The notes: generated by a model from the letters alone, not told the origin. DNA of 64,000 bases from Sindora glabra (GCA_020226215.1 CM035236.1:56171057-56235056), one strand, 5' to 3'; numbered from the stretch's first letter, positions 36,475 to 49,682 are shown. Made by a program: numbers and translations.

Positions 36475-37320
36475 GTTTCAATTATAATGCCAAAGTACCT
36501 TTTTTATTAAAATATAACAGATATAACAATTTACTAAAGAAAAAACTATAATGATAATAATAATGTCACATTAAGATTAAAAATTATAATACTATATGCA
36601 TATACATAAAACTAGATTCAAAATTAAATTTTGAATAGAAATCAAGAACTATCATTAAATATAAAATGATATAACAAAATTATAAAATTTAATTTAATAA
36701 ATATAAAATATTCATAACTCAATTTTAAAATTTATTTACATTATATATAATAATTTTCATTTTCTAATGCGAAAGTTTCAAAGAAATGGAATGGAGGAGT
36801 TTTTATTAATCTTTCAATTTTTCTGACTTTTTTTTACACTATTTTTTTTTTCTGTTCCAACTCAACAATGTTTGGTGTTTTTTCAAATTTATTGACTCTT
36901 CTTTATTGTCTTCTGTTTCTCCATTTTTTTTTAACTTTCAAATATATCACAAATCAAATTAAAGCAGCATTAATTTACCGAAAAAAAATGAAAGCAGTGT
37001 CGGAACCATAACAATTGTTTTATAATTATTATTTTATTTTACTCTGTGTATGACATAATCTTATTCAAATTTATTTTCCTCTATAAAAAACTAATTATGT
37101 AATAAAGTAGACTCAAAAATATCAACCTATCATCTATGAGATAGTCATAACAGACTTCAAAAATCAAAATATTATAATATAATAAAAAATTTCTGTTAAT
37201 AAAAAGACTAAGAGTCAATATAAATATAATATTAAGTCAGTAGAGCAATTTTAAAAAGTTAATAACTTTTTTACTATATCTTTAACTCACTAATAAAAAA
37301 AAGTCTTTGATTATATATTA

Positions 37321-37444
37321 AACAAAATTCAATAATTTATATTTTAACATGAAGTTAAGGCATGCATACCTTTGAATTTTTAAACAAAATTCAATAATTT
37401 ATATTTTAATATGAAGTTAAGACATCCATGCCTTTGAATTTTCA
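37321..37444 (+). repeat. 62-bp tandem duplication
   Basis: Two adjacent units starting AACAAAATTCAATAATTTAT at 37321 and 37383, differing at a handful of positions. Confidence 0.85.
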
Positions 37445-38934
37445 CCCATGCAATGGTAGATTTGGCCTGTTTCTATTAAATGTGCGCGAGTTATATCACC
37501 GAAAAGGATGGAAAGGTAATAATAATAGACCAAGGGTAAGATGGGTTTTGACTCAACACGTAACAACGGAAATGAAATAGGATCAAATAAAAGGGTATAA
37601 GAAAAAGAAATTTATATTTTTTTATAAATTATTTGATTTATTCGAAAGCTGGAATCATATTATTTATAATTGTTTATTATTTAATCCATTAATTAGAAAA
37701 TAAATAGCAATGACTATAATAGTAATGGTAATAACAATAACAATGATAATAATAACGATGATAATTATAAGTAGTTGTGAGAGAAGAACAATATTATATA
37801 TTATCACTAAATAATGTAATATAAAATATTAAAAAAATAAAAATTAAATGAAGAAAATTTGTAAAAAGTAAAGTTAAAAATTTTCATTACACTTAAATCA
37901 AACACTTAATAAAAAATTAAATTTTTTATTTAATTTTAACTTCTTGAAATTTTACAACCAAATGTCACCTTAAAAGAAGGAAATTGAAGGAAAAAGAATG
38001 AATATTTTCACACATTTACTTTACAGTAGGAGAATAGAGAAAGGGATAAAAGAGTGAGATGCACAATAAAATGAATCCTATTCATGTGAATCCCACTCCC
38101 CCTTTTATCTTTTTCTATTAGAATTTCTCGATAAATTATGATTTTTTTTCCTTGTTAAGTAGTTAAAACATCTTCTAAAATCTTTCGAATAAATGGAGTA
38201 CTAAATAGTTAATAATAAAAAATTATAGAGGACTTCGGAGATAATCATAAATAAATCTCTAATTTTATTTCCTTATTAACGAAACTGCTAAAATGAGAAA
38301 AAAAATATAAAATAATCTTTTCTTTTCTTTCCACTCTTCTTTCATACTCCCTTAATTCAAATAGCAATAGCATTAAACTTTGACATGTACTCAAAAGTTT
38401 TGTAAGTTTTTATAAAGTTATGCATTAGTTTCAAATTTTGAACGTAACATGTTCATAAAAAATGACAATTTCAACATTAAAAGTTTAAATTTTCACAAAA
38501 TTCACAATAGTAAATATCAATACAAATTTCATCAAGCAAGCATCGAAGTACAACTCTATAACTTGCACTTTAAAGAAAGTTATGCAAGTTATAGGACAAA
38601 TTAATTCTTATTTACAAAATGAACTTTGGTGTAGAGAACCTTTTGATTTAAGTTGTATTTGATTTTTTTTAAGTTGTATTTCTCTTTGCATCTTGAATTA
38701 GATCTAAATTTTTTTATGAACCCTTATTATTAAAAAATTCAAAAAAAATTATTGAATAATTTTATAAAACTTGGGAAATGCGGAATGACTCTTAAAATTG
38801 TATGAACAAATTTCTAAGTTCAATATTTTCAATGTAAGAACTAATTTGTAAACTAGAATACATGTGTGTGATTAAATCTCTAAATTAAAAGGTTAAGACA
38901 CACATACTTTGTTGGAAAGTCATATCCATTTAAA

Positions 38935-39715
38935 TCAAGAAATATGTTGATTTATGATTGTGAATCATTCAGTTGATGATCAAAGGACATGTTCGTTGAT
39001 AATCAAGAGACATATTTATTTCTAATCAATAAATTTGCAAATTCATGATTAAAAATTTTGTCAGTTAATAATAAAAAAAGTCATATTGGTTCGTGACTAA
39101 AAAGCATGTTGATTTGTGATCAAGAGTTATGTTAGCTAAAAATTAGAAGACATGTTCATTCATCATAAAAAAAATATGTTGATTATTCTTGATTAGTAAA
39201 TATTGATTTAGAATTAAGAATCTTGTTAATTAACAATTAATAGACTTAATGGTTCATGATAAAGAGACATATGATTCATGTTCGATAGATATAATAGTTA
39301 AAGATCATGAAATATGTTGATTACACATTAGTTCATAATTAAGAAATATGTTGGTTTAGATCAAAAGATGTGTTGATTAATGATCAAGAGTTATATTGGT
39401 TTATGAAGAGATATGTTGATTCTTGATTGAGAATCACATTAGTTAATAATAAAATAAAATAAAAACATGCTAGTTTATGATTAAGAATTGTGTTGATTAA
39501 TGAACAATGGCATGTTAATTAATGATCAAGAGACATATAAACTTATAATAAAAAAATGTGTTCATTCATGATCAAGATATATGATGGTTAAGAAACTTGA
39601 TAGTTGAAGATCAAGAGATATATTAGTACAAGATTAAGAAATATGGTTTATAATCAAGGAAACATTTACATAGTTAAAAGACGTGCTGATTCAAATATTG
39701 CTTATAAATATGATT
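38935..39715 (+). repeat. Degenerate ~23-bp minisatellite
   Basis: About thirty diverged units of roughly GACATGTTGATTCATGATCA plus AGA fill nearly 800 bp. Well-preserved starts at 38986, 39009, 39032 and 39055 fix the period at 23; elsewhere indels shift it. The unit is half-palindromic around TGATCA. It lies exactly between the two copies of the segmental duplication. Confidence 0.75.
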
Positions 39716-39944
39716 GAAATAATTAGATAAAAAAATAAGTTAATGATTGAGAATAAACTTGGGTGCATGGAGAATAAAGAAATTTATCTTTCATAATAAA
39801 TAAAAAGAAATAAATCAATCTTTTATTTTCCATCATTTTGTTTTTTCACAAAATTATTCAAAGGACCTCTAAAAAAAAAGATTACCAAATTACTACATAT
39901 TTAATCTTTAGTACTTCAATAAATCTTTAGGGTAATTTGCCACG

Positions 39945-42900
39945 AGCAATATATTAGGTTGTTTTGGTCATTACATTGCAAATATGTATCAAGAGTTACA
40001 TATATATAATATATATTGCTGGAGAATATTCATAGAAACCACACTTCTTCTTGGCCACTGTTTACATGGACGAGTGAAATCCCCTGAGTATCCGAAGGAG
40101 TCTTTTTTATATAATTGTAGAGTCGAAAGTGACAGTGTTAGGATAATGGATTCGATGTGTCTGGCTTTATCCATTCATGAGATTTCATTCCACTTCTCTA
40201 CTAACTTATCATGGCCTATGTTCACGTTGATTTGTGTGTAGATAAAATTTTATACAAAAATATCTCATAAAAAACTTTAGAAAGTTATTTTATAAAGTTT
40301 TCAATAATAATTTCTTGGAAAGTAAGAAGAAGAGAAAAGGGGATAGAAGGAAGGAATTGACTATTAAAGTTTTATTTATTTTGTAAGAAGATATGTTTTA
40401 ATTTTATGAAAAAATTGATTTATTTGTGTATAAATAAATAATTTAAATTTGATCTATTATAGTGTAAATCAACTATACATCCAACCATATATTATCATAT
40501 TAATTGGAATAAAAAACTCTTAAAACTCTGATAATACTTTAAAAATTTTTAATTACTATTATTTTTTTAATGATGCATTTTTCCATACATTGATAATATA
40601 AAATATTTTATATTAATAGTGTATCAAATTTAAATTTATAAATAAATAAGTAATATGTCACTTGTACACCTTAGTTAAAAATAATGGTACTTGGAATCAT
40701 GATAATGAAAAAAATATATTTTTCTTTAAAATAGACTGTGTTGGACAATTTCTACATTTTTAATATTTTATAATTATATTCCTATAAATAATATTTTTTA
40801 TCAAAATAAATGGACCATAAGCCATCATTTTGTCTAGCAAACCTTTAATATAAGAAAGCTAATAGTATAAGGTTTTGAAAAATTAATCATAAATATCTAA
40901 TTTCTTCTTCTCCTTAAATAATAAGGAAAAAGAAAGGGAAGACAACGTGAAAGAATGAAGGGAAATGGTAGGAAAAGGAAGGAAAGGAAGGAAAGGAAGG
41001 AGGATTATGGATATTAAGTTATGACTTTTTCTCATCTTTTCAAAAATTTTAGAAACCCTCCAAAATCCTCTAAAATGAAGGGATACAAAATAGTTAGTAC
41101 TAAAGTTTTAAAAGATTAATCATAAATTTTCAATTTATTTCTTTTGTTAGTTAGAACATCAAAATAAAAAGAAGATTATGGTATAATTATTTTTTTCTTT
41201 TCCTTCCCTTCTATTTTCCTCTAGCCAAATATAAGCGTTTGGGTTATATTTTCACATAAGCTTAAAAGTTTTGAGTTTTTATACAATTTTAATATAATTT
41301 TAAGGCAAGATTACTATGCCTTAGTGGAAGGGAGAAAATTTGCCCTAAGTGGGAAAATTTATGAACAAAATTATGAAATCTTGTAAAAAAATTATGAGTT
41401 TTCTACAAATAATTCCATCCCATATAGCTTATATTATATGAAAAAAGTTATGTGCAACTATTTAAATAAAATTTATAACTTTATTTATACATCTCCTAAT
41501 TAGGACATATTTGCCCCACTTTCACCACTAATGCCATGGTAGACTTGAGCAATTTGTATGCACTCGAGTTATACTTTCACATGCATTCAAAATTTTTATG
41601 ACTTTTTATACAAGATTAATACAAAAATTTATTTTTTATTTTTTTATATTAAATTTTGCCACATTGTCAAATTTTGCACGTGTTCATAAAAAGTTATTTT
41701 ATGATTAAAACTTGCATAAATAATTATTTAAAATGTATTCACTTCTATATAAAAAATTGCAAATTGTAATAAAAAAGCTAAAAACTAAAAATAAGAAATA
41801 TGTGGCATAACTTACAAGTTATAACAATAAGTATCAATACAAAAAATTTCAAATACAAGTAAAAAATTTTCATATAACACTATGATTTACACATCAAATG
41901 TAATTATAGAACAGGCTAACTCATATTTCACAACCTATTACCATAATAATGTAGTGGCACCCAGTGTTATTTTAAAAGCTTATATGTATATATTAAGTGA
42001 ATTATCAATTATACTATTACAAAATAAAATTTATATTTTACAAAAAAAATGAGTTTAGGTGCCACATGCATGCACATACATATATGCACATAAAAGATCG
42101 CTACCTCCACAAGTATATATGAAATTTAGCAATCTTCACTCTTTAATTTAGATAAAAAAATTAGACTATTAATTTAATAATAATAATAAAATAATAAAGA
42201 GTATTAAAGTTAATTTATTGTCATTTACAATTACTTCAATTAATTGGTGCATTTATTATGAAAATAAGAGAGAATGAGTGGAGTTGACTTAAATATTTCA
42301 AATTTATATTTCTCTAATAAAAATTACTTAAATTTCATTTACTATTTTATTGTCATCAAAATAGTTGTACAATTTTTGTCTAATTGAAAAATGGAGGTTG
42401 TTACCATCCACTTATAAATGTAGTGGTTAGTAATCCCTATATTGCTAACCTTCATATTTATATGTAGCGATTAACAATCTTTACTTTTTTTTACTTAAAC
42501 TAAAAAATCATATCACTATTTTAATTTAATGATAATAAAATAGTAAATGGTATTTAAATAATTTTAATGGTGAAAAATAAATTTAAAATATCTAAGTTAA
42601 CCTCACTCCTTTTCTCTTATCTTTATAATAAATACACTCACTAAATTAAGAATGATGGTAAATTGACTATAATATCTCATATATTTTATTTTATTTTATT
42701 TAAATTATTAATATAATTTTTACATTCAATTAAAAAGGTAGAAGTTACTAACCTTCATAAAAAGAATATAGATATAGAAATTAATAAACTGGTATATGTA
42801 TATATATATGTATATATAATATGTGAAAGAGAAAAAAAAGTTTTTTTCTTTTTATTTTATACCTTGAATTAGATTTATTATTTTTTTATAGGATTTAATG

Positions 42901-43020
42901 GTGTATTACTTTTATTATTAAAATATTTTAAAAATTATTTAATAAATTTATTAAAATTAGTAACAGGTGGAGTAACTTTTAAAATTTTGTGAACAAATTT
43001 CTAAGTTCAATGAATTTAAG
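39945..43020 (+). repeat. Tandem segmental duplication, copy 2
   Basis: Collinear with copy 1 by the landmarks listed there. The duplicated GC-richer start (39954-40250) contains overlapping 85- and 61-codon frames on opposite strands, neither resembling a known family. An additional purine-only stretch of GGAAA units lies at about 40968-41003. Confidence 0.6.
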
Positions 43021-43879
43021 GTCATGCAAAGCCATTTGCCAAAAAACATAAAAGAACTAGTTTTGTTCCGTAGTATACTTGAGAAGGGTATGCTTTTAGA
43101 TATAAACTAAGATAAGATTTTTCTTTTCGGATTCACATTAAATAGTAGATAAAATACAGGATAACATACTTAACTGTACATAAAGCAAGTATAACTATTA
43201 ATCTAACATACACCACAAAGAAATACTAATTAGCAATGGAAATCAATTGTTGAAAAAATAATAGAATTAGTGACGAGTCACACAGCATAAATAAATAGTG
43301 TTGACAATTAAATTAATAATAGGATCTTGCTATCTGTTGTTAAATTTGCGAGTTAACATTAAATGAAACAAATGATGGATGGAATTAGCAACCTTTTTTT
43401 AGTCACTAAGTTTATATTTACTAGCGAAAATTCACTCCTTGATTTGCAATTTAATAACATATATTTCTATCACTAAGTTGCTACATCAGTTGCTAAACTT
43501 TTAGTTAGTAATGGAATATTCTGTAGTTAATTTTAGTCTGTCAATAATTTCATCACTAAATTGGGAAATTCTTGCAAAATCAGTGATGTTATATTTAAAA
43601 TATGTCCCTAATTCAGTTGCTAATTTAAGATATATTTATTAATATGTTGCTTTTTTTATAGCAAGTCAAATAGCAAACAATTTGTGGCAATCAGAATACA
43701 CAATGCCTAAACCCTATCAATAATCATATATTTGAATTAAATTTCATAAAATAGAATTGAATGTACTCTATTTATATAACATAAAAAAATAAAATTAATG
43801 AAATCTAATATACAAAAAATCATACAAATGTATATAAATATAAAATAAAAAACCCAAAATGGCTAGCTTTCTATATTAG

Positions 43880-45155
43880 GCTAAAGGTTATCCCAAAGTT
43901 CTCGCCTTTGTGGTCTGTTGGCAATGATTACTATTAAGAAGTGGTGGTGGTAGCCATTTCCAACTTTTCAAGATTGTTTGATCATCAACTATTAAGAAGA
44001 AAGTCATTACTCTAAGCTTGTAATCCTTTCTTATGCCTCATTAAGCTTCGCATGCTACTACTAAATGGCATTTTACATATAGCTCCTCTAGTTCAAGTTG
44101 CAAAGATGAGCCAACTATGACAGATGATGACTCTATAATCTTGTTGCCTTTAGTCCCATGCCATAAATGTAGCTTTTATTATTCCAACCACTAGCTACTT
44201 TAATCTATTGTGAGGTCTTGTTAACCTATGCAAAACTATTATCACTGCCTTTAACTAATGCTTAAGAAGACTGAGCCTCTACCATTCTAAAGTACTTGGC
44301 CTACAAAATTAAATTTGAAGATTAATCGCTTATGAAATATAAAAACATATAATGTAATGCATATTAGAAACAAAAATTAAATCATATCCAGGTATTTTCT
44401 ACTTTCTCGTCTAGAAACTCTTAGGTGTCTTCTAGAATGACATGGGTGTGATTGTGTAAGAATACTTTTGAATTAGTAGGCATTTGGTTAAGGCTAGTCA
44501 CTTGCAAATTTACATATAAACATAAAAGTAAGTGATATAATTAATGAAACAATGCTAAAACTAACTTTAAACTAAAATTAAAACTTACCATCTCTTTTTT
44601 ATACTCTAATATGGAAAAGCAATTGCCAGTGTACATGCTCTCCCTAGTAGTAAACACTTTTTGTATTGACTTCTTACTTTCTCTTGAAGTCAACATCTTC
44701 AGCCCACTTATTCTTAAAGGCATAAAAAATGTCCTCAAGCATATATTAGGCTTTTTTTGTAGGTTTTTCTTATTTAACCCATCATGCCCTTGTAATTAAT
44801 TATAACCTTATAGACAAAATCCTTTTTTCTTAAGTGGCCTCGAGCTATGGCTTGTATATAGCCTACTAACATTAAATAATTGAAATTAAGTAGTAATAAT
44901 TGCCAAATTAAAATATAAATACAAATGCATGATTATACTAAACCTTAAATAAATTTACCATCCAATCCTTAAACCAGTTATCTTAAGCCCCTGAAAGATG
45001 TTAAAGTAGGTGAGGGATGGTTTCATGAAGAACAAGCAAGCTTGTATCTCCTTTGTTATGTCCCTAATAATTTCATAGGTAGATGCAACAATTAACCTGT
45101 AGCTAAATATAACTAAATACAATAATGCAAAATTAATACAAATATTAAACAACAT
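43880..45155 (-). pseudogene. Transposase_24-like (Ptta/En-Spm) pseudogene of relic A
   Basis: Minus-strand pieces occur in family order, separated by intron-like gaps and stops. First is a segment giving DNWFKDW (~44970), against the family's WF..F motif. Next is ESKKSIQKVFTTRESMYTGN with CFSILEYKKEM (44541-44738), against the NK.NR......TGSKSF motif. Then comes a THTRxDGS-type remnant HNHTHVILED (~44440). Last is GWNNKSYIYGMGLKAT (~44180), against the RIYGLGS motif. The broken reading frame shows it is inactive. This protein accompanies TNP2 in CACTA elements; no TNP2 piece was recognised here. Confidence 0.5.
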
Positions 45156-45670
45156 AAATCAAAACAACTTAATATAAATTAATTAATACAAATAAATAAT
45201 TAATATGTTAATCAATATTTATGAGTTGTCTTTCGGATATACCTATATCTTACTATTAGCTAGGCTATACCTCAAGATTGTGCTACTAAGTATCCTAGAT
45301 TGAATGTTCAGGTGCTCTACAATTTACTGGGTGGGTCCTTTAGAAGTAGGCTAGGAAGGACTCTCAAAAGCAGGCTAAGAAGAATGGAACTCCTACCTAA
45401 GTAAGTTTTGCAATATCTATGAAGCAACTATGGGTGTCGGTGTTAGGGCACTCAAAGTAGCTAAAGATAAAGAAATCATGGAACTTCTATCATCACCATA
45501 ACCTTTAAACTTATGGCTACCCCTACTAGAGAGAGTTTATCGTGTGATAATGACATGATATCTTAATTACAACATTCAACAAATGAAACAAATGATCATT
45601 ACAATACAAATTAATCTATAATCATTGAATTTGAGATATAATCATCCTTCTAGTAAGCTAAAAAATACTT

Positions 45671-46240
45671 AACTTACCCACAAACTAATTCTAATACAAA
45701 TTGTAAAACTAATTAAATCTAATTTTAATCTTCTATCTTAACTAAAATTAGTTTCCAATTTTTTAATTTAACAAATACTAACTTACGTAAAAACTAATTC
45801 TAATAGTAATCATAAGACTAAAATGAATTTTAATTTTCTGACTTAATTAAAAATTACTTCCACTTTTCTAACTTAACAAATACTAACTTACCTAAAAACT
45901 AATTCTAATAGTAATCTTAAGATCAAAACTAATTTTAATTTTTCTAATATAATTAAGATTTACTTCCAATTTTCCAACTTAATAAAACTAACTTACCTAA
46001 AAACAAGTTGGTTATAGTAAAACTAAAATTAATTTTAAGTTTCTAACTTTATTAGGAATTACTTCTAATTTTCTACTTAACTAATACTAACTTAACCAAG
46101 AGTTACATTAAATTTTCTAATTAACTTAATAAATACTAACTTACCTAAAAATTAATAAACCTAATACTAAAACTAAAAGTAATATTAATTTTATAAAGAA
46201 ACTAGAAGCTAATACTAATTTTCTAACTTAAGTGTAAACT
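45671..46240 (-). repeat. ~105-bp tandem array in relic A
   Basis: Units marked by AACTTACCTAAAAACTAATT begin at 45671, 45780, 45885, 45990, 46089 and (shortened) 46138. Spacing is 99-109 bp. The same unit occurs in reverse orientation in relic B at about 51500-51840, so it is part of the element family, probably intronic. Confidence 0.7.
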
Positions 46241-46899
46241 ATTTTTAATTTTATAACTTTGCCAAATTCTAATTTAAAAAATAAGTTATAAAAAGACAAT
46301 ACTCTTTCAAGCTAAAATTTTGACAAAGTCTCCCTAGTTCATGCAAATTAAAACCCATAGTATATAATGTATAACACTTATGGACTATATTTTTTTCCAC
46401 GAATATAAACATGATGTATATAAAATTGATTTAAAATAAAAAAAATAAAATACAAAAATAAAAGATATAAATAAATTAAAGCAAATCTTCAAGTTTTAAA
46501 ATACACATTATCAATTAGGATTAAATACACATAATAGAAAATTTTAAATTAAACTAATACTGAACCCAATAGTCATACATAAATCAAATGCACATTACAA
46601 ATTAATATTAAACCATATCAAACCCTTAAGTTATACATAAATAGAAGATGAAATTAAACATGCATAGAAGATTAGTCCTAAGTTAACCACATTTTAATTG
46701 TCAACAAATTAACCCTAAAATTATACACAAATAGAAGTATTAGTATTTAGTGAAAATCAACAAAATAAATCTAAATCACTAAAATTAACAAATCAGAAGT
46801 TCCTAAACCTAAAATCACACAACAATTTCAAGTAAACTTAAAAGATCTAACAAATCATTAACCCTAAGCACTAAAATTATTAAAAATTCAAAAATTAAC

Positions 46900-47249
46900 A
46901 AAAATGCTATAGATTTAGGAAAAATTACTAATTAAAGTGGAAAGTAGTTGGTGGAGAAGCCAATAAAGGTGATAGTAGTAGAGGAAGTCAAAGAATGTAA
47001 AAATAAGTTAGCAGCATAGGGAAGAAAAAGAGAAAAAAAAAGAAGAGGGGGAAAAAAGGAAAAATGGGATGCTAGAGTTAGTGTTTGATATAAGGTTTAG
47101 TTTAGTAACAAATTAGTCTATTGTTAACACATTTTAATGAAACAATGCATTTCAATTAGCAATGGATTATAATATATCTATCGTTAAATCTTTCTCTAAT
47201 TTAAAAAAATATTAAATTGTAAAAAAAAATTTCAAACATTTATGTAAAC
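46900..47249 (-). other. 5' leader and subterminal region of relic A
   Basis: A strongly purine-rich stretch (47000-47060), pyrimidine-rich on the minus strand, precedes CACTA-type subterminal words such as TTAGCAATGGATTATA and TATCGTTAAATC. There is no open frame. Read with the pseudogene direction it looks like the promoter-proximal end of the element. Confidence 0.3.
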
Positions 47250-48916
47250 TGTTGGTGTGTGTCTTAAGAACTAATCATATAGATGATTGAAATAATGCAC
47301 AATGTATTATGTTTTATTTTAGGTAATTTAATTATTATATTTTATTTTCATAATTTTATTATTATTCTGCACGATTTATAACTTGATATAATAATTATCC
47401 TTGAAATAGCTTCGCTATTTATAAAATGCCCCTAGTTAAGTATTACTACGAAAAGGATAGTAATAATACATCGAGACTAGCATGTATAGTAACTGATGAT
47501 TACAAATCATGAATATATGATATCAAGTCAATATATGAGTACATTGTTAGTGAACAATGTACTGGACTGACCCACTATGAGAATATTGCATGGATAGACG
47601 TATCATAAGTTATTCTCATATGATCACAAATACACATAAACCTTTGACCTAAAGTCACTACGATTCCCTACATGAGGAATTACTCACTTTAATATTATCT
47701 TATGTCACCTTTAATCAGAATGACAAATAAGGCATTAATTGGGTATGTCATGAATCATGCAGAGGGAAGTGAGTGATGTAGATGAGATTTTGTTACTCTT
47801 GTATAAAAGAGAAATATCCTTGGGCCTCTTGATTGAGTGAGACTTAGAAATACATGGCCATGCTCAATTGGATTAATATGTGATATTAATCATTTATTTT
47901 AAGTCTACTCAGTATCAAGAAATATAAATTGAATATTGATGAGGATGACACATTCCATGCCTCCAGTTCAATTTGGATATTATTACAAAAGGGATTATGA
48001 TGCAAAATGTTGATCATATATTAGATGTCAAATCACAGATATTTTTACTACTTGAGTGGTAGTGATGTATTACTGGATACCGCTCACTATCTATAGCTCA
48101 ATAATGAATCATTATCAACGTAGTAAGAACCTACAGGGCCACACAAAAGGAGTAGGAATAAGATAATAATTAATTAAATTTTAATTAGATTAATATCCAA
48201 TTAATTAAATTTATTTTCGTGCATATATATATATTATTAAATAATAATATATTTTTCACATAATAAATATAATTATTATTATGTGATATTATTTGATTTT
48301 AAAGTAATATCAAATAATCATGTTATCAGATATTAGATAAATATATTATGAGATAATATTATTTTGATATTTGATAACTATATGCAATTATCTAATAATT
48401 AAGATATTTATATTATGAGATAATATTATTATCTAATATTAGATAATTAATCGATAAGTCATATCTCTCCCTATTATCTCTAGGATAAGGATAAGATGAG
48501 TTGTTAAGTATGATTAGGATTTTGGAAGTATTATCCTTGTAGAACTAGGAGTGTGGCTTGCCTAAGTTCTATAAAAAGGGACTTGAGGGTAACACTTTTA
48601 TGCACACGCTCATAAGCTTGCATAAAATCCTAAATCACTCAGAAAAATATCCAATCGTAAGTCCTAGAGAGAAAAACACATTCTAGCAGATTCGTGGAGG
48701 GTGAGAGGTCGTTGTTCACTCCGTGTGGATACTGTAAAGATGTTGTACCTTCTAGCCGGCGTTTGATTCATCCGCTCTCAAGTTTTGATGAGTAGAAACA
48801 CGAGTACCCAATAGGTAAAACTCTAATCATTGATTTATGCTTTTTGTATGGATCCTAGGTAGAATTCGGATCAAATTTTGAATTTTCGCTGTATGTGATA
48901 ATCTGAATTCCTAACA
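47250..48916 (+). repeat. Ty1/copia solo LTR with TSD TAAAC
   Basis: Begins TGTTGGTGTGTGTCTTAAGA and ends GAATTCCTAACA. TAAAC is present exactly on both sides (47245-47249 and 48917-48921). It is about 90% identical by eye over its first 250 bases to the reverse complement of the LTR at 58710-60412. A TATA box TATAAAAA at 48570-48577 is followed by GGGACTTGAGGG, the likely LTR promoter. An 18-bp perfect palindrome centred on TAATATTA lies at 48429-48446. No internal sequence follows, hence a solo LTR. Confidence 0.9.
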
Positions 48917-48921
48917 TAAAC

Positions 48922-49465
48922 CTTGTCGCTAAATCCATCAGCAATTAAAAAAATATTTTTCTTAGTTTCATCACTAAGTTTTTTAGTGTTACGACTTGCC
49001 TAATCATGGCAAGTGTAGATTTTGTTATTAGTTTCCACTAGCTTGTCTAAACTTAATATGATATCATCACATAATGACTCCTAATTAATACATAGTTCAT
49101 TAATCGACTTCATTATCAAAAGTTCTAGTTAATATATTTACATAATTTCTCTAACGACACAAGGAACTCTACTCTAGTTCTCTAACTATTATCAATGGTT
49201 GCTCAAGATGCTTCTATTCTTGAAAGGTTGTTGCCAGTAGAGGAACCTCAACTTGGGTATTTGTAAAATATGTAAAAAACATACTAATGAGACTTTAAGT
49301 CGCAATAAATAGATAATTTCTTATCTAATTTATTTAATATTGAATTCTTAATTTACACACTACCATTCATGAGCATTATATAACATATGAGAAATGTAAT
49401 TAATTATTTAAATGACAAACAATCCTCAAACAATAATAAATAACACACCTTATGCTTCCCAACGT
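48922..49465. other. Relic A right edge and unassigned DNA
   Basis: To 48988 this is CACTA-type subterminal sequence. From there to 49465 nothing is recognised. Confidence 0.4.
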
Positions 49466-49591
49466 ATTATTTATGACAAACCCAACATTATTCCTCCTAG
49501 TAGCTATATAATTTGTGACAAGCCTAACCTTATTCCTTTTGATACATTTATGGTTCATGATAAACCTATCCTTATCCTTCCCATTCCTTGC
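49466..49591 (+). repeat. Three 42-bp in-frame tandem repeats
   Basis: Units of exactly 42 bp at 49466, 49508 and 49550 encode a 14-residue period (IIYDKPNIIPPSSY, IICDKPNLIPFDTF, MVHDKPILILPIPC) within an open frame 49412-49660. Length and the DKP core are conserved while other positions drift. The frame lacks recognisable partners and may be a fragment of a repetitive protein or a chance open minisatellite. Confidence 0.6.
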
Positions 49592-49682
49592 TATTCATAT
49601 TCATTTAATTTGAATTCTAAAAAATTTTTCATCATAACATTTATCTTATGCCACATGTAATGAAGAAATCCATAATTCATCA

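Larger units (their letters stand above)
35240..38840 (+). repeat. Tandem segmental duplication, copy 1
   Basis: Landmarks recur in the same order in 39945-43020. TTAGGTTGTTCTGGTCATTA (35256) matches TTAGGTTGTTTTGGTCATTA (39954). ATGCAATGGTAGATTTGG (~37448) matches ATGCCATGGTAGACTTGA (~41531). CTTGAATTAGAT (~38693) matches ~42865. GAACAAATTTCTAAGTTCAA (~38803) matches ~42990. Long unmatched stretches separate the landmarks, including the MITE at 36214. It has no coding content. Confidence 0.6.
43211..48988 (-). mobile_element. CACTA/En-Spm-like relic A
   Basis: Proposed left terminus CACCACAAAGAAATAC (43211) and right terminus TTTTTTAGTG (to 48988), resembling CACTA...TAGTG ends. Both sides have dense subterminal words of the type seen in plant CACTA elements: TTAGTGACGAGT (~43266), TCACTAAATT (~43552), TCGCTAAATCCATCAGCAAT (~48925) and TCATCACTAAG. 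A minus-strand Transposase_24-like pseudogene lies inside. A copia solo LTR (47250-48916) sits close to its right end. The two 3-bp flanks do not match (ATA, TTA), so the ends are tentative. Confidence 0.45.

Noticed and set aside
38935..39715. CRISPR-like regular repeats
   Set aside because: No unique spacers; units are contiguous and degenerate, and the DNA is plant nuclear.
35240..43020. Interpretation of the direct duplication as two giant LTRs of a LARD
   Set aside because: No TG...CA ends, primer site or purine tract; the copies begin TTAGG-like and are separated by a minisatellite.
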